DNA of 64,000 nt from UBA1876 sp964515395 (GCA_964515395.1 CAZERC010000001.1:62001-126000), one strand, 5' to 3'. Counted from the stretch's first letter, positions 51,976-62,700 are shown. A program made the numbers and translations. Notes: generated from the sequence alone by a model not told the origin.

Positions 51976-52257
51976 CTACCTTACACGGGTGGAACGTTCC
52001 TGGCCGGCGTGGCCGCCAAACTTACGCGTCGGGGCGAACTCCCCCAGCTTGTGTCCAACCATGTTTTCGCTGATATAGATCGGTATGTGCGTCCTGCCGT
52101 TGTGAACCGCGATGGTGTGTCCGATCATGTCGGGCACTATCGTGGACCGGCGGGACCACGTCCTGATAACCCGTTTTTTCCCTTCCGCATTCATCGCCTC
52201 GATCTTGCGAAGAAGCTTCTGGTCAACAAAGGGTCCCTTCTTTGTGGATCGAGCCAT
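51976..52257 (-). CDS. rpsS: Small ribosomal subunit protein uS19
   Basis: The 93 residues start ARSTKKGPFVDQKLLRKIEA and hold TWSRRSTIVPDMIGHTIAVH and GHKLGEFAPTRKFGGHAG. Confidence 0.98.
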   Translation of the reverse strand: MARSTKKGPFVDQKLLRKIEAMNAEGKKRVIRTWSRRSTIVPDMIGHTIAVHNGRTHIPIYISENMVGHKLGEFAPTRKFGGHAGQERSTRVR

Positions 52258-52275
52258 AACCGTCCCTCCCTGCTC

Positions 52276-53103
52276 CTACTTCTGACGTCGACGCCGCACG
52301 ATAAACCTGTCGGACGGCTTTTTCTTTCTGGTCCGGTACCCCTTCGCCGGCGTTCCCCAAGGCGAGACGGGATGCTTGTTGGACTTGCTCCGTCCTTCAC
52401 CGCCACCCATTGGATGATCCACCGGGTTCATGACCATGCCCCTGACATGTGGACGGCGGCCGAGCCATCGTGTACGGCCAGCCTTGCCGGCGGTCACGTT
52501 CTCATGTGTCACGTTCCCCAGCTGGCCGACGGTCGCCATGCACTCAAGGAGTGCAAGACGAAGCTCTCCGCTGGGCATCCTGAGATAGGCATATTTGCCT
52601 TCCTTCGCCATCAGCTGCGCCCCGGCTCCGGCCGCTCTCGCAAGGACGCCGCCCCGCCCGGGTTCAAGTTCTATGTTGTGCACAAAGGTCCCGACGGGCA
52701 TGTCCCTCAGCTTCATGGCGTTCCCCGGCTTGATGTCGGCCTTCTCTCCGGCCATGACGGTATCACCGACGGAGAGCCCTTGTGGAGCGAGAATATATCG
52801 TTTTTCGCCGTCCACGTAGTGGATCAGGGCAATCCTGGCCGAACGGTTGGGATCGTATTCGATGGCTGCAACCTTTCCGGGCACATCCGGCTTGTTGCGC
52901 TTGAAGTCGATGATCCTGTACCGTCTTTTTGATCCACCGCCCCGGTGTCGCAGAGTAATCCGGCCGAGGTTGTTCCGGCCGCCATTCTTTTTGATGGTTT
53001 CCACAAGCGACTTTTCCGGTTCTTTTTTTGTAATCTCTTCATATGTCGCGCCGGTCATGAATCTTCTGCCGGCGGTTGTCGGTTTGTATTTTTTAATACC
53101 CAC
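52276..53103 (-). CDS. rplB: Large ribosomal subunit protein uL2
   Basis: Essential for the peptidyl-transferase centre and subunit joining. The 275 residues include GRNNLGRITLRHRGGGSKRR, RGGVLARAAGAGAQLMAKEG and the conserved His loop MNPVDHPMGGGEGRSK near residue 228. GTG start at 53103, GGGAGG 8 nt upstream. Confidence 0.98.
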   Translation of the reverse strand: MGIKKYKPTTAGRRFMTGATYEEITKKEPEKSLVETIKKNGGRNNLGRITLRHRGGGSKRRYRIIDFKRNKPDVPGKVAAIEYDPNRSARIALIHYVDGEKRYILAPQGLSVGDTVMAGEKADIKPGNAMKLRDMPVGTFVHNIELEPGRGGVLARAAGAGAQLMAKEGKYAYLRMPSGELRLALLECMATVGQLGNVTHENVTAGKAGRTRWLGRRPHVRGMVMNPVDHPMGGGEGRSKSNKHPVSPWGTPAKGYRTRKKKPSDRFIVRRRRQK

Positions 53104-53120
53104 TTTTCAGTCCTCCCCGG

Positions 53121-53417
53121 CTAGATGTTTGCGCCCTCGAAGAACTCGATCCGCTCGCCGGGTTCCAGGGTCACTACTGCCTTTTTCCACGACCGGGACC
53201 GTCCGAGAAAGATTCCCATCCTTTTCGGTTTGGACCGTACGGGTATGGTATGGACCGAACGGACCTTGACCTTGAAAATCTCGCTCACGGCCTTCCTGAT
53301 CTGGATCTTGTTCGCCCTCGGATGTACCTCGAAAGTGTACTGGTTCAGCCCCATCAGACGACTGCTTTTTTCGGTGATGACAGGACGCACGATGATGTCA
53401 TGGGATGTCATCTTCAT
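53121..53417 (-). CDS. rplW: Large ribosomal subunit protein uL23
   Basis: The 98 residues show HDIIVRPVITEKSSRLMGLN and FEVHPRANKIQIRKAVSEIF. Tunnel-exit protein that docks trigger factor and SRP. Overlaps the rplD stop by 4 nt. Confidence 0.98.
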   Translation of the reverse strand: MKMTSHDIIVRPVITEKSSRLMGLNQYTFEVHPRANKIQIRKAVSEIFKVKVRSVHTIPVRSKPKRMGIFLGRSRSWKKAVVTLEPGERIEFFEGANI

Positions 53418-54040
53418 TGCGCAAGCACCTCCTCGATCTTCCGCAGTGCCTCGGAGGTAAGAATCAGATGGTCGTGATGCAAAAGATCGAAGACATTTAT
53501 GCTGTCCACATGAAGCAGCCTGGCTCCCGGTATGTTGCTCAGCGACTTGTATGCCGCAGGATGAGACTGTCCGATCATCAGGAGCGGTTTTTTGCCGGCT
53601 TCTACAGCACGAAAGAAGGAGACCATTTCGCGAGTCTTCGGTTTTTCCATATCGAAGGAATCGAGAACCAAAAGCCGTTCCTCCCGGACCTTTACCGAAA
53701 GAGCGCTTCTGAGAGCCAGCCGCCGTACCTTCCGATTCACTTTCTGGTGATAGTCACGCGGCTTCGGCCCGTGGGTGACGCCGCCTCCGGTCCAGATCGG
53801 CGACCTGCTGCTCCCGTGCCGCGCACGTCCCGTGTGTTTCTGCCTCCACGGCTTGCGACCGCCTCCACGGACCTCTCCCCGTGTCTTCGTCGAATGGGTT
53901 CCCTGTCTCTTGTTGGCCAGCTGGGCCACGACGACCTGGTGCATCGCAGGGACATGGACAGGAGCCGCAAAAACCGCATCTGACAGTTCCTGCTCTCCGA
54001 CAACTTCTCCCTTGAGATTGACTACTTTGACTGTCGGCAT
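53414..54040 (-). CDS. rplD: Large ribosomal subunit protein uL4
   Basis: The 208 residues carry the tunnel loop GTHSTKTRGEVRGGGRKPWR and HTGRARHGSSRSPIWTGGGV. In E. coli L4 also represses the S10 operon; whether it does so here is unknown. Confidence 0.98.
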   Translation of the reverse strand: MPTVKVVNLKGEVVGEQELSDAVFAAPVHVPAMHQVVVAQLANKRQGTHSTKTRGEVRGGGRKPWRQKHTGRARHGSSRSPIWTGGGVTHGPKPRDYHQKVNRKVRRLALRSALSVKVREERLLVLDSFDMEKPKTREMVSFFRAVEAGKKPLLMIGQSHPAAYKSLSNIPGARLLHVDSINVFDLLHHDHLILTSEALRKIEEVLAQ

Positions 54041-54053
54041 TCTCTCTGCCCCC

Positions 54054-54692
54054 CTACTCCGGCGACCCTTTGCGTTTGCGGACCATGACGAGGCCGTTTT
54101 TCGGACCCGGGATGGCCCCCTTGATCAGCAGGAGATGATTTTCAGGATCGACACCGGCAACGGAGAGGTTTTTGACGGTCACTCTCTTGTTTCCCATTCT
54201 CCCAGGCATGGTTTTTCCCTTGAATATGTGACTGGGAGAACTGCTTCCGCCTGCAGATCCAGGCTGCCTGTGAAACTTCGAAGAGCCGTGACTCGCCGGT
54301 CCGCCCTTGAAGTGGTGCCTCTTCATGACACCGGCAAACCCTTTCCCCTTGCTGCGGCCGATCACATCGATGACTTCACCGTTTTCAAACATGTCCACGG
54401 TGATGTCCTGTCCAACTTCCAGTCCTGAAGTATCTTCAAGTCTGAATTCCCTTACCCAACGCTTCGGCTGGATTTTCTTTTTCTCGAAAACGCCCCTTTC
54501 GGGCTTGTTCAGGCGCTTTTCCTTGACGTCCCCGAATCCGACCACCACGGCTGTATAGCCGTTTTCCTCTTGTGTCCGGATGCCAACGACGCTGCAGGGA
54601 CCAGCCTCTACAACTGTCACGGGAACGTTGACCCCGTTTTCGTCGTAAATCTGGGTCATCCCAAGTTTACGTCCCAGAATTCCCATGCTCAT
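54054..54692 (-). CDS. rplC: Large ribosomal subunit protein uL3
   Basis: The 212 residues include GILGRKLGMTQIYDENGVNV, SKGKGFAGVMKRHHFKGGPA and IFKGKTMPGRMGNKRVTVKN. ATG at 54692 (AAGGAG 11 nt upstream) or M3 at 54686. Confidence 0.98.
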   Translation of the reverse strand: MSMGILGRKLGMTQIYDENGVNVPVTVVEAGPCSVVGIRTQEENGYTAVVVGFGDVKEKRLNKPERGVFEKKKIQPKRWVREFRLEDTSGLEVGQDITVDMFENGEVIDVIGRSKGKGFAGVMKRHHFKGGPASHGSSKFHRQPGSAGGSSSPSHIFKGKTMPGRMGNKRVTVKNLSVAGVDPENHLLLIKGAIPGPKNGLVMVRKRKGSPE

Positions 54693-54726
54693 ATCGTTAT
54701 ACGCTCCTTTCAGCCCAGAGCTCCCC

Positions 54727-55032
54727 CTAAAGCTTGATCTGGATGTCCACTCCCGAGGGGAGGTTCAGCTGCATAAGCGATTCCATCGTCTTCTGCGTCG
54801 GGTCGATGATGTCGATCAATCGCTTATGAGTCCTCATTTCAAACTGTTCCCGTGCGTCCTTGTCCTTGTGCGGCGATTTGAGGACAGTGAACTTGTTGAT
54901 CTCCGTCGGCAGCGGAATCGGGCCGGAAACCTTGGCGCCCGTTCTCTGCGCCGTTTCGGCGATCTGATGTGCCGACGAATCCAAAGCCCTGTGATCAAAG
55001 GCTTTCAGCTTGATGCGAATGTTTTTTGCCAC
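54727..55032 (-). CDS. rpsJ: Small ribosomal subunit protein uS10
   Basis: The 101 residues begin AKNIRIKLKAFDHRALDSSA and contain GPIPLPTEINKFTVLKSPHK. Also the NusE partner in antitermination. GTG start at 55032, 20 nt after tuf, with no separate promoter visible. Confidence 0.98.
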   Translation of the reverse strand: MAKNIRIKLKAFDHRALDSSAHQIAETAQRTGAKVSGPIPLPTEINKFTVLKSPHKDKDAREQFEMRTHKRLIDIIDPTQKTMESLMQLNLPSGVDIQIKL

Positions 55033-55052
55033 CGTCTTTTCCCCCTTTGGGG

Positions 55053-56258
55053 CTAGTCGTCCAGGATTTCCGTGACGACGCCTGCGCCGACGGTCCGGCC
55101 GCCCTCGCGAACGGCGAAGCGGAGTCCCTGCTCAAGCGCCACAGGTACGATCAGGTTCACTTCAAAGGTCGCGTTGTCTCCGGGCATGACCATCTCCACG
55201 CCCTCAGGAAGCTTGATGTCGCCCGTCACGTCCGTGGTCCGGAAGTAAAACTGCGGCTTGTACCCGGTGAAAAACGGCGTGTGACGACCGCCTTCTTCCT
55301 TCTTCAGCACGTACACCTCGCTCTTGAAGTGGCGGTGAGGCGTGATGCTGCCGGGTTTCGCCAGAACCTGCCCGCGCTCCACGTCATCCTTGCCGATGCC
55401 GCGAAGCAGAACACCCACGTTGTCGCCCGCCAGCGCGTCGTCAAGGATCTTCCGGAACATCTCAAGCGACGTGGCGACCGTCTTCCGCGTGTCTTCCTGC
55501 ATACCGACAATCTCGATCTCGTCCCCGGCGTGAATCTTCCCGCGCTCCACTCGGCCCGTCACAACGGTCCCGCGGCCCGTGATGGTGAACACGTCCTCGA
55601 TGGGCATCAAAAACGGCTTGTCCACGTCCCGCTCGGGGTCCGGTATGTAGCTGTCGCACGCGTCCATGAGCTCCCAGATGGATTTGGCCCACTCGTCCTC
55701 GCGGCTCGTGTCATCGCTCTCGAGCGCCTTCAGCGCAGAACCACGTATGATCGGCACGTCGTCGCCGGGAAATTCGTACTGGTTCAATAGATCCCGGATC
55801 TCCATCTCCACCAGGTCCAGCAGCTCCTCGTCATCCACCTGGTCAACCTTGTTCATGTATACCACCAGCGCCGGCACGTTCACCTGCCGGGCCAGAAGCA
55901 CGTGCTCACGCGTCTGCGGCATCGGACCGTCAGCCGCCGAAACCACCAGGATCGCTCCGTCCATCTGCGCCGCCCCGGTGATCATGTTCTTGATGTAGTC
56001 CGCGTGGCCCGGGCAGTCGATGTGCGCGTAGTGCCGGTTTTCCGTCTGGTACTCCACATGCGCGATGTTGATGGTGATACCGCGCTCGCGTTCCTCCGGC
56101 GCCTTGTCGATCATGTCAAAGGGCGTAAAGTCCGCCCATCCCTTGCTGCCAAGGGTCTTCGTGATCGCCGCCGTCAACGTCGTCTTCCCGTGGTCAATGT
56201 GTCCTATGGTCCCAATGTTCAAGTGAGGCTTCGATCTGTCAAAATGTGCCTTCGCCAT
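55053..56258 (-). CDS. tuf: Elongation factor Tu
   Basis: GTPase that delivers aminoacyl-tRNA to the ribosome. The 401 residues have the G1 motif GTIGHIDHGKTTLTAAITKT, the switch Thr and G3 in EYQTENRHYAHIDCPGHADY, G4 in VYMNKVDQVDD, and domain II-III blocks RGTVVTGRVERGKIHAGDEI and MVMPGDNATFEVNLIVPVA. Third-base C or G dominates more than in nearby genes, as expected for the most abundant protein. ATG at 56258 after GGGAGGG. Confidence 0.99.
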   Translation of the reverse strand: MAKAHFDRSKPHLNIGTIGHIDHGKTTLTAAITKTLGSKGWADFTPFDMIDKAPEERERGITINIAHVEYQTENRHYAHIDCPGHADYIKNMITGAAQMDGAILVVSAADGPMPQTREHVLLARQVNVPALVVYMNKVDQVDDEELLDLVEMEIRDLLNQYEFPGDDVPIIRGSALKALESDDTSREDEWAKSIWELMDACDSYIPDPERDVDKPFLMPIEDVFTITGRGTVVTGRVERGKIHAGDEIEIVGMQEDTRKTVATSLEMFRKILDDALAGDNVGVLLRGIGKDDVERGQVLAKPGSITPHRHFKSEVYVLKKEEGGRHTPFFTGYKPQFYFRTTDVTGDIKLPEGVEMVMPGDNATFEVNLIVPVALEQGLRFAVREGGRTVGAGVVTEILDD

Positions 56259-56305
56259 CTTTCATTCCCTCCCTGAAAACATTCTTTTTGTTCATCCTGC
56301 CGAAC

Positions 56306-58369
56306 TTATCGGTCCAGGAGTTGATCCGCCAATGTCTGCGGAACTTCCTCATAATGAGAGAATTGCATTGAATAGGACGCCCTGCCTGATGTCTTGCTTC
56401 TCAAATCGGTGGCATAACCGAACATCTCCGAAAGTGGCACGTGTGCGTTGACAATCCGCGTATTCCCCCGCATCTCCATGCCTTCGACATGACCGCGCCT
56501 TCCCGAGAGGTCTCCCATGACTTCACCAAGATAATCCTCAGGGGTAACCACCTCAACTTCCATGATCGGCTCCTGCAAAACGGGATCCGCTCTTCTCATG
56601 GCTTCCTTGAATGCCATGGAGGCAGCAATCTTGAAAGCCATTTCCGAACTGTCCACCTCATGGAAGCTCCCGTCGACAAGAGTGGCCTTGATTCCGATGA
56701 CGGGGTACCCGCCGAGGATACCAGTACCGATGGTCTCCTCCAGCCCCTTCTGTACGGCGGGAATAAATTCCTTGGGTATGGCACCGCCGACGATCCTGTT
56801 CTCAAACTCGAAACGTTTCCCGTCGGAAAGGGGTTCAAGCTCAAGGACGACATGTCCGTATTGGCCACGGCCACCTGACTGCCTCACGAACCTGCCTTCC
56901 GCGGAAGCAGGTTTCCTTATGGTCTCGCGGTAGGCCACCTGCGGCCTGCCGACCTTCACATCCACACCATATTCACGTTTGAGCCGATCCACGATGATCT
57001 CCAGATGGAGTTCACCCATGCCCGAAATAACGGTCTGACCAGTCTCTTCGTCGGTTTGTACCCTGAACGTCGGATCTTCCTCGGCCAGACCGGTGAGCCC
57101 TTTCGAAAGCTTGACCTGGTCGGCCTTGCTCATGGGTTCCACGGAAAGGGAGATGACCGGTTCAGGAAACGCCAGGGGTTCGAGAACCACCGGTTTTTTC
57201 CCGTCGCACAGCGTATCTCCCGTCTTGGTCGCCTTGAGCCCGGGAAGCGCCACTATCATGCCTGTTTCCGCCAACTCGAGTTCTTCCCGTTTGTTGGCGT
57301 GCATCCTCAGTATCCGGCCGACCCTTTCCTTGCCCCGTGTGGTCGTGTTCAGCAGGGTTTCACCGTTATGCACGGAACCGCTGTAGATGCGGCAATAGAC
57401 GAGCCTCCCCACAAAGGGATCAACGACTATCTTGAAGGCAAGCGCCGCAAAAGGTTCATCCACTTCGGGTTTTAGCGTCACCGTATCACCCGTGTCGGGA
57501 TGTATCCCTTTCACGGGCGGGAGCTCCAGGGGGCTCGGCAGATAATCAACAACGGCATCAAGCAGAGGCTGTACTCCCTTGTTCTTGAACGCCGAACCAC
57601 AGGTTACAGGAAAGATGTTGAGGTTGATGGTGTTCTCCCTGACCGCATGGCGAAGCATTTCTTCTGGAACAGGTTTTCCATCCAGAAACAGGACCATGAT
57701 CTCCTCGTCGAAATCGGCAAGGGCTTCCACCAGCACCTCTCTGGCATACTGGGCTTCCTCAAGAAGCTCCGGCGGGATGTCCACTTCCTTCGGTTGCGAC
57801 CCCAGCTCGTCATGATAGACAATGGCCTTGAACTTCACCAGATCCACTACACCCGTAAACGTGTCCTCCACGCCGATGGGCATCTGGATCGGTACGGCTC
57901 TGGCTCCGAGTTTCTCCTTCATTTGCGATACCACGGAAGTAAAATCCGCACCCACACGGTCCATCTTGTTGATAAAGGCGATTCTCGGAACATGATACTT
58001 GTCCGCCTGGCGCCAGACCGTTTCCGACTGGGGTTCCACCCCTCCAACGGCACAAAAGACCGCGACTGCGCCATCTAGCACTCTCATGGAACGCTCGACC
58101 TCGACGGTAAAATCCACGTGGCCGGGTGTATCAATAATATTTACCTGATGATTCCGCCAGAAACATGTCGTGGCCGCAGAGGTGATCGTAATGCCACGCT
58201 CACGTTCCTGCTCCATCCAGTCCATTGTGGCTGCGCCTTCGTGAACTTCGCCCATCTTGTGTTTGCGACCGGTGTAAAAAAGGATACGCTCCGTAGTTGT
58301 CGTCTTACCGGCATCGATATGGGCGGCAATCCCGATATTCCGTATGTTTTTCAGATTAAATTCAGACAC
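56306..58369 (-). CDS. fusA: Elongation factor G
   Basis: Translocation GTPase of 687 residues with five domains. G1 is NIGIAAHIDAGKTTTTERIL; G3 lies in IIDTPGHVDFTVEVERSMRV; G4 is AFINKMDRVGADF; domain IV includes SGGRGQYGHVVLELEPL and the end has GYATDLRSKTSGRASYSMQF. GTG start at 58369, GGTGG 9 nt upstream. Confidence 0.99.
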   Translation of the reverse strand: MSEFNLKNIRNIGIAAHIDAGKTTTTERILFYTGRKHKMGEVHEGAATMDWMEQERERGITITSAATTCFWRNHQVNIIDTPGHVDFTVEVERSMRVLDGAVAVFCAVGGVEPQSETVWRQADKYHVPRIAFINKMDRVGADFTSVVSQMKEKLGARAVPIQMPIGVEDTFTGVVDLVKFKAIVYHDELGSQPKEVDIPPELLEEAQYAREVLVEALADFDEEIMVLFLDGKPVPEEMLRHAVRENTINLNIFPVTCGSAFKNKGVQPLLDAVVDYLPSPLELPPVKGIHPDTGDTVTLKPEVDEPFAALAFKIVVDPFVGRLVYCRIYSGSVHNGETLLNTTTRGKERVGRILRMHANKREELELAETGMIVALPGLKATKTGDTLCDGKKPVVLEPLAFPEPVISLSVEPMSKADQVKLSKGLTGLAEEDPTFRVQTDEETGQTVISGMGELHLEIIVDRLKREYGVDVKVGRPQVAYRETIRKPASAEGRFVRQSGGRGQYGHVVLELEPLSDGKRFEFENRIVGGAIPKEFIPAVQKGLEETIGTGILGGYPVIGIKATLVDGSFHEVDSSEMAFKIAASMAFKEAMRRADPVLQEPIMEVEVVTPEDYLGEVMGDLSGRRGHVEGMEMRGNTRIVNAHVPLSEMFGYATDLRSKTSGRASYSMQFSHYEEVPQTLADQLLDR

Positions 58370-58438
58370 GCCAAATCACCACCTTGCCGGGAAGACCATC
58401 CAGAAAGCCGTCTTCCGGCACATCCATTATTACTTCCC

Positions 58439-58909
58439 TTACCAACGATAATGCGCAAAGGCCCTGTTCGCTTCGGCCATTCTGTGGGTGTCTTCCTTCT
58501 TTTTTATCGTGCTGCCTTCACCCTTGTAGGCATCGACGAACTCCCGGGCCAGCCTTTCCGTCATGGGCATGCCTGACCTTCCCCGGGCATACTGGAGTAT
58601 CCATCTCGTGGCCAGAGCCTGGGCTCTCGCAGGCTGCACCTCGACGGGGACCTGGTATGTCGCTCCTCCGACACGCCTGGGGCGAACTTCGACAACCGGG
58701 CGTGCATTTTCCATGGCTTTTTCGAAAACATCCATGGGGTCGGTATTCAGCCGTTTCGCAGCGACTTCGAGTGCCTCGTACATGATCCTTTCGGCAAGAC
58801 TCTTCTTCCCGTCTTTCATGATGGAATTGACGAACTGCGTAACCTCTTTACTTCCGTATTTAGAATCCGGCTGAACTCCCCGTTTCCGGATATGTCCTTT
58901 CCTTGGCAT
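58439..58909 (-). CDS. rpsG: Small ribosomal subunit protein uS7
   Basis: The 156 residues begin PRKGHIRKRGVQPDSKYGSK and contain RRVGGATYQVPVEVQPARAQ and KGEGSTIKKKEDTHRMAEAN. Nucleates the 30S head. Confidence 0.98.
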   Translation of the reverse strand: MPRKGHIRKRGVQPDSKYGSKEVTQFVNSIMKDGKKSLAERIMYEALEVAAKRLNTDPMDVFEKAMENARPVVEVRPRRVGGATYQVPVEVQPARAQALATRWILQYARGRSGMPMTERLAREFVDAYKGEGSTIKKKEDTHRMAEANRAFAHYRW

Positions 58910-58930
58910 TTATCCAGCAGCCTCCTTCGG

Positions 58931-59302
58931 TTATTTGGGCCGTCTTGCGCCGTACTTGGACCGGCTTTGCCGCCTGCCCTCAACACCGCCGCAATCCAGG
59001 GTTCCCCGGACAATGTGATAACGAACGCCAGGCAAGTCCTTGACACGACCTCCCCTGACGAGGACAACGGAGTGTTCCTGCAGATTGTGTCCCACACCCG
59101 GGATATATGAAGTCACCTCGATGCCGTTGGTCAGACGCACCCTGGCGACTTTCCTCAACGCCGAGTTCGGCTTCTTTGGTGTGACCGTGTAGACTCTCGT
59201 GCACACACCTCTCCTCATGGGGTTCCGCTCGAGTGCAGGTGCGCTTGAGCGCTCCTTTCTCTCGAAACGGCCTTTCCTGATAAGTTGATTGATTGTCGGC
59301 AC
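58931..59302 (-). CDS. rpsL: Small ribosomal subunit protein uS12
   Basis: The 123 residues start PTINQLIRKGRFERKERSSA. Decoding-site loops TVTPKKPNSALRKVARVRL and GGRVKDLPGVRYHIVRGTLD keep the Lys residues that give streptomycin sensitivity in other bacteria. GTG start at 59302. Confidence 0.98.
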   Translation of the reverse strand: MPTINQLIRKGRFERKERSSAPALERNPMRRGVCTRVYTVTPKKPNSALRKVARVRLTNGIEVTSYIPGVGHNLQEHSVVLVRGGRVKDLPGVRYHIVRGTLDCGGVEGRRQSRSKYGARRPK

Positions 59303-59332
59303 GCAACTCCCTCCTTCAGGGAAAAGATTGAT

Positions 59333-59605
59333 TTATTTTTGTCCACCCTGCTCCGGTGATTCAACACCAATTCCCGCCGCGCTGGTGGGCCGATCGATAC
59401 AACAGGCTCTCCCGAGCATCTGCCGTGTTTTGACCCACTCCACGGGAATCCCCAAAGCCACCGCCTGTCGTTCAAGCGGAACGGTCAGAACCGAATCTGC
59501 GTCCCTGGCCAGAAACACCTTCCGAACGTTGCCCTTTTTCAGGGCCCTGCACAACTTCTTTGTTCCGACCAGCCTGGAACTCACAGCCAACTCGTTCAAG
59601 GGCAC
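59333..59605 (-). CDS. L7Ae-family ribosomal protein-like RNA binder
   Basis: A 90-residue kink-turn-binding fold: LVGTKKLCRALKKGNVRKVF, LARDADSVLTVPLERQAVAL, GIPVEWVKTRQMLGRACCID. In B. subtilis the related YbxF lies at the same place between rpoC and rpsL and binds K-turn RNA. GTG at 59605 with a run of six G 6 nt upstream; the frame is open to 59653. Confidence 0.9.
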   Translation of the reverse strand: MPLNELAVSSRLVGTKKLCRALKKGNVRKVFLARDADSVLTVPLERQAVALGIPVEWVKTRQMLGRACCIDRPTSAAGIGVESPEQGGQK

Positions 59606-59700
59606 AAAAATCCCCCCTTGAAAGGACACCGGCAAATAATAACAACGCCGCATGAACGTGTCAAGACGGCGGATGTCCGCAAAAATCTTCCGTCCGCCTT

Positions 59701-62700
59701 CTAGACATCGACAACCGGTTCCGCTGCCGTTCTCTCAGTTTCCATTTCCCCATCGGAAGGCATGATCTCCACCTTCCGGTATTCATCAAGACCGGTTCCT
59801 GCAGGGATAAGGTGCCCGATAATGACGTTCTCCTTCAACCCCTTGAGGTCATCAAAATCGCCTCTGACGGCAGCTCCGGCAAGGACCTGCGCCGTCTGCT
59901 GGAAGGATGCCGCGCTCAGGAAGCTGTCAGTGGCCAGTGCTGCCTTGGTAATGCCATGGATCACCGGTTTCCAGATCGGTTCTTCCCTGAGGCGCCTGAC
60001 GAAAGAAACACGATGGACCAGGTTTTTCGTCTCCGACTGTGTGGATATGGGCCTCACGACGAGTTCATCAGGATCGGCCTCGACGATGGCATCAAGGACC
60101 TGGTGGTTGACTTCTCTGCCGGCCGTGGCCACGACGTTCATCTTCCTGTCGGTGATGTCTTCGAGAAGGACTTTTCCGTAGGCGACATCGGTCAGGACTT
60201 CGTGAAGGATTGTATCCCTGGTATGAATCTGCCCCTCGATTTCCACAGCCGTCAGGTCCCCTTCCACCAGGCCGCGGACAACCCGTCCGTCGACCATGTG
60301 GGAGATATCGGACACTTCATTCCCGTCGGCATCGATGGCCTTGGAAAGGGGTCTGCCCCAGACCTTGTCGATGAGCATTTTCTGCATGGCATCGGGAATG
60401 GTTACCGTTTCAGGAGTCCTCCAGACCTTGATCTGGTGGATGTTCAAGAGACGGAGATTTTCGGCCGTCTCAGCAGTTATCAACTGATCCTTGTCGGCAA
60501 TCTTCTCGTCGCCGTCGTAAACATCTTCGGCAAGATAGGCTTTCCCCTCCAGGGACTCCAGGACATCAAGGTCCCGCACCCAGATGTCGATCGGGGCGCT
60601 TTTGGTCACCAGCATCAGCTGCCCCATGGTCAGCACGGAACCGGCTTCAATGGTTTTCCCGTCTTCAACGTCGACTGACTCGATCAGCTCAAGCCCTTCC
60701 ATTTCCCGCCTGAAGGAAGCCTCTCCAAGGATGAGCCGCAACTGGCCTTCATCGTCGACGAGCATGATTTCCGATACGCCTGTTCCTGGTCTCAAAATCT
60801 GGCGGATGCTCCGTTCATCAAGCTTTTCACCTTTGAATGGCAATGCGTTCTCCAGATTGCCCTGCCCGTGGATATCTTTCAGGACCTTCCCGCTGATCTT
60901 TGTTATGGCCTCTTCGAGATAGCGGTTGTTCTCGGAGCGGATTTTCTCCACTTCCTTCTCGAAATCCCTGTACCAGACGAGCTCATTGGCCACAAAGGAG
61001 CTGTCGCCCTCTTCGGCGATCCTGACCCTGTTGACGGGCGCCACCTTTCTGAGAATGACCTCGATGTGCTTGTTGTTGATCGAGACACCCTGTGACCTGT
61101 AGACGGCCTGGATATTGTCCACCAGATAATGCTGCACCGCCTCAAGTCCGCTGACTTCGAGAATCTGCTGCGGATCCGGGTATCCTTCCGTGAGGGCTTC
61201 GCCTTTTTCGATCCGCTGTCCCTCTTCGACAAGAAGGTTCTGCGAAGCCGGGACGTTGTAGGAAATTTTCTGCTCGTTCCCGCCCTCGTCGGTGGAAGTC
61301 ACAAAGACCTTCCTCTTGCCTTCCATTTCCCGGATCTCGGTGACCACGCCCTCCTTGTAGGCGAGAAGGGCCACTTTCTTGGGACGCCGGACCTCGAAAA
61401 GCTGTTCGATCCTGGGAAGGCCCTGGGTGATGTCTTCTCCCGTCAGCCGCACGCCGCCGGTGTGGAATGTCCGCATCGTCAGCTGGGTTCCCGGCTCTCC
61501 GATGGATTGCGCCGCGACGACACCGACTGTTTCACCTATGGCGATCGGTTGCCTTGAGGAAAGATCCGTCCCGTAGCATTTCTGACAGACCCCGTTCTGA
61601 AGGAAACATGTCATGGGGCTCCTGACCCAGACCTCTTCAAGACCGGCACTTTCGATCCTGGAGGCGATATCGTTGGTGATCACCTTGCCACCCTTGATAA
61701 TGAGCTCTCCCGTTTCGGGGTGCCGGACATCTTCCAGGACCGTTCTTCCCGCAATTCTTTCGCTGAGATGAATCACGATCTTGTCATCCTGCTTCAGGGG
61801 CCTGATGCAAATTCCCTGGTCCGTTCCGCAATCCTCGGCGGTCACGATGAGATCCTGCGCCACATCGACCAGCCGACGGGTCAGGTAACCTGATTTGGCC
61901 GTCCTGAGAGCCGTATCGGCAAGCCCCTTCCTGGCCCCGTGGGTTGAAATGAAGTATTCCAGCATGTTGAGCCCCTCGCGGAAATTCGAGGAAATCGGGT
62001 AGTCGATGATCCGGCCGGAAGGATCGGCCATGAGACCGCGAATGCCGGCCATCTGTGCAATCTGGCTCTTGCTTCCCCTGGCCCCCGATTCAACCATCAT
62101 CCTGAGTGGATTCGCCTCATCCATGTTTTCCAAAATAGAGTCGGCCACCTCGCGTGAAGCTTCCGACCACAGGGTCTCCTTCTGCCTCAGATATTCATCT
62201 TCTGTCAGGATCCCCATTTCATACTGGGAAGACAGCTCTTTTTCATGTTCCATCGTCGTTTCGACAATATTTTTCTTTTTCGGCGGAATCAACAGGTACT
62301 TGAGACCCAGGCTGAGACCGCTGACGGTGGCCCAGTGGTACCCCAGGGACTTGATCGCATCGAGGGTCCCGACAAGTTTTTCTCTGCCGACCCTGTCATA
62401 GGCCGTATCGATCAGAAGACCGAGGGTCTTCTTGTTCATCTGCTTGTTGATGTACCGAAGTTCCTCGGGGATGACACTGTTGAAAAGTGCCCTGCCCGGG
62501 GAGGTTTCTATCCATTCACCCTTGACTTTGAGCTGGATCTTGCTGTTGACATGTACAGCTCCATGGTCAAGGGCACTCAGCACCTCGTCGATTTCGGCAA
62601 AGGAAGCTCCTTCACCTTTCATTCCGTCACGCATGCCCGTCAGGTAATGCATCCCGAGAACGATGTCCTGGGTCGGCGTCACCACTGCTTTCCCACTGGC

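Noticed and set aside
51658..52932. A 424-codon plus-strand frame across rplV, rpsS and rplB
   Set aside because: Antisense shadow of highly conserved ribosomal genes; no family resemblance.
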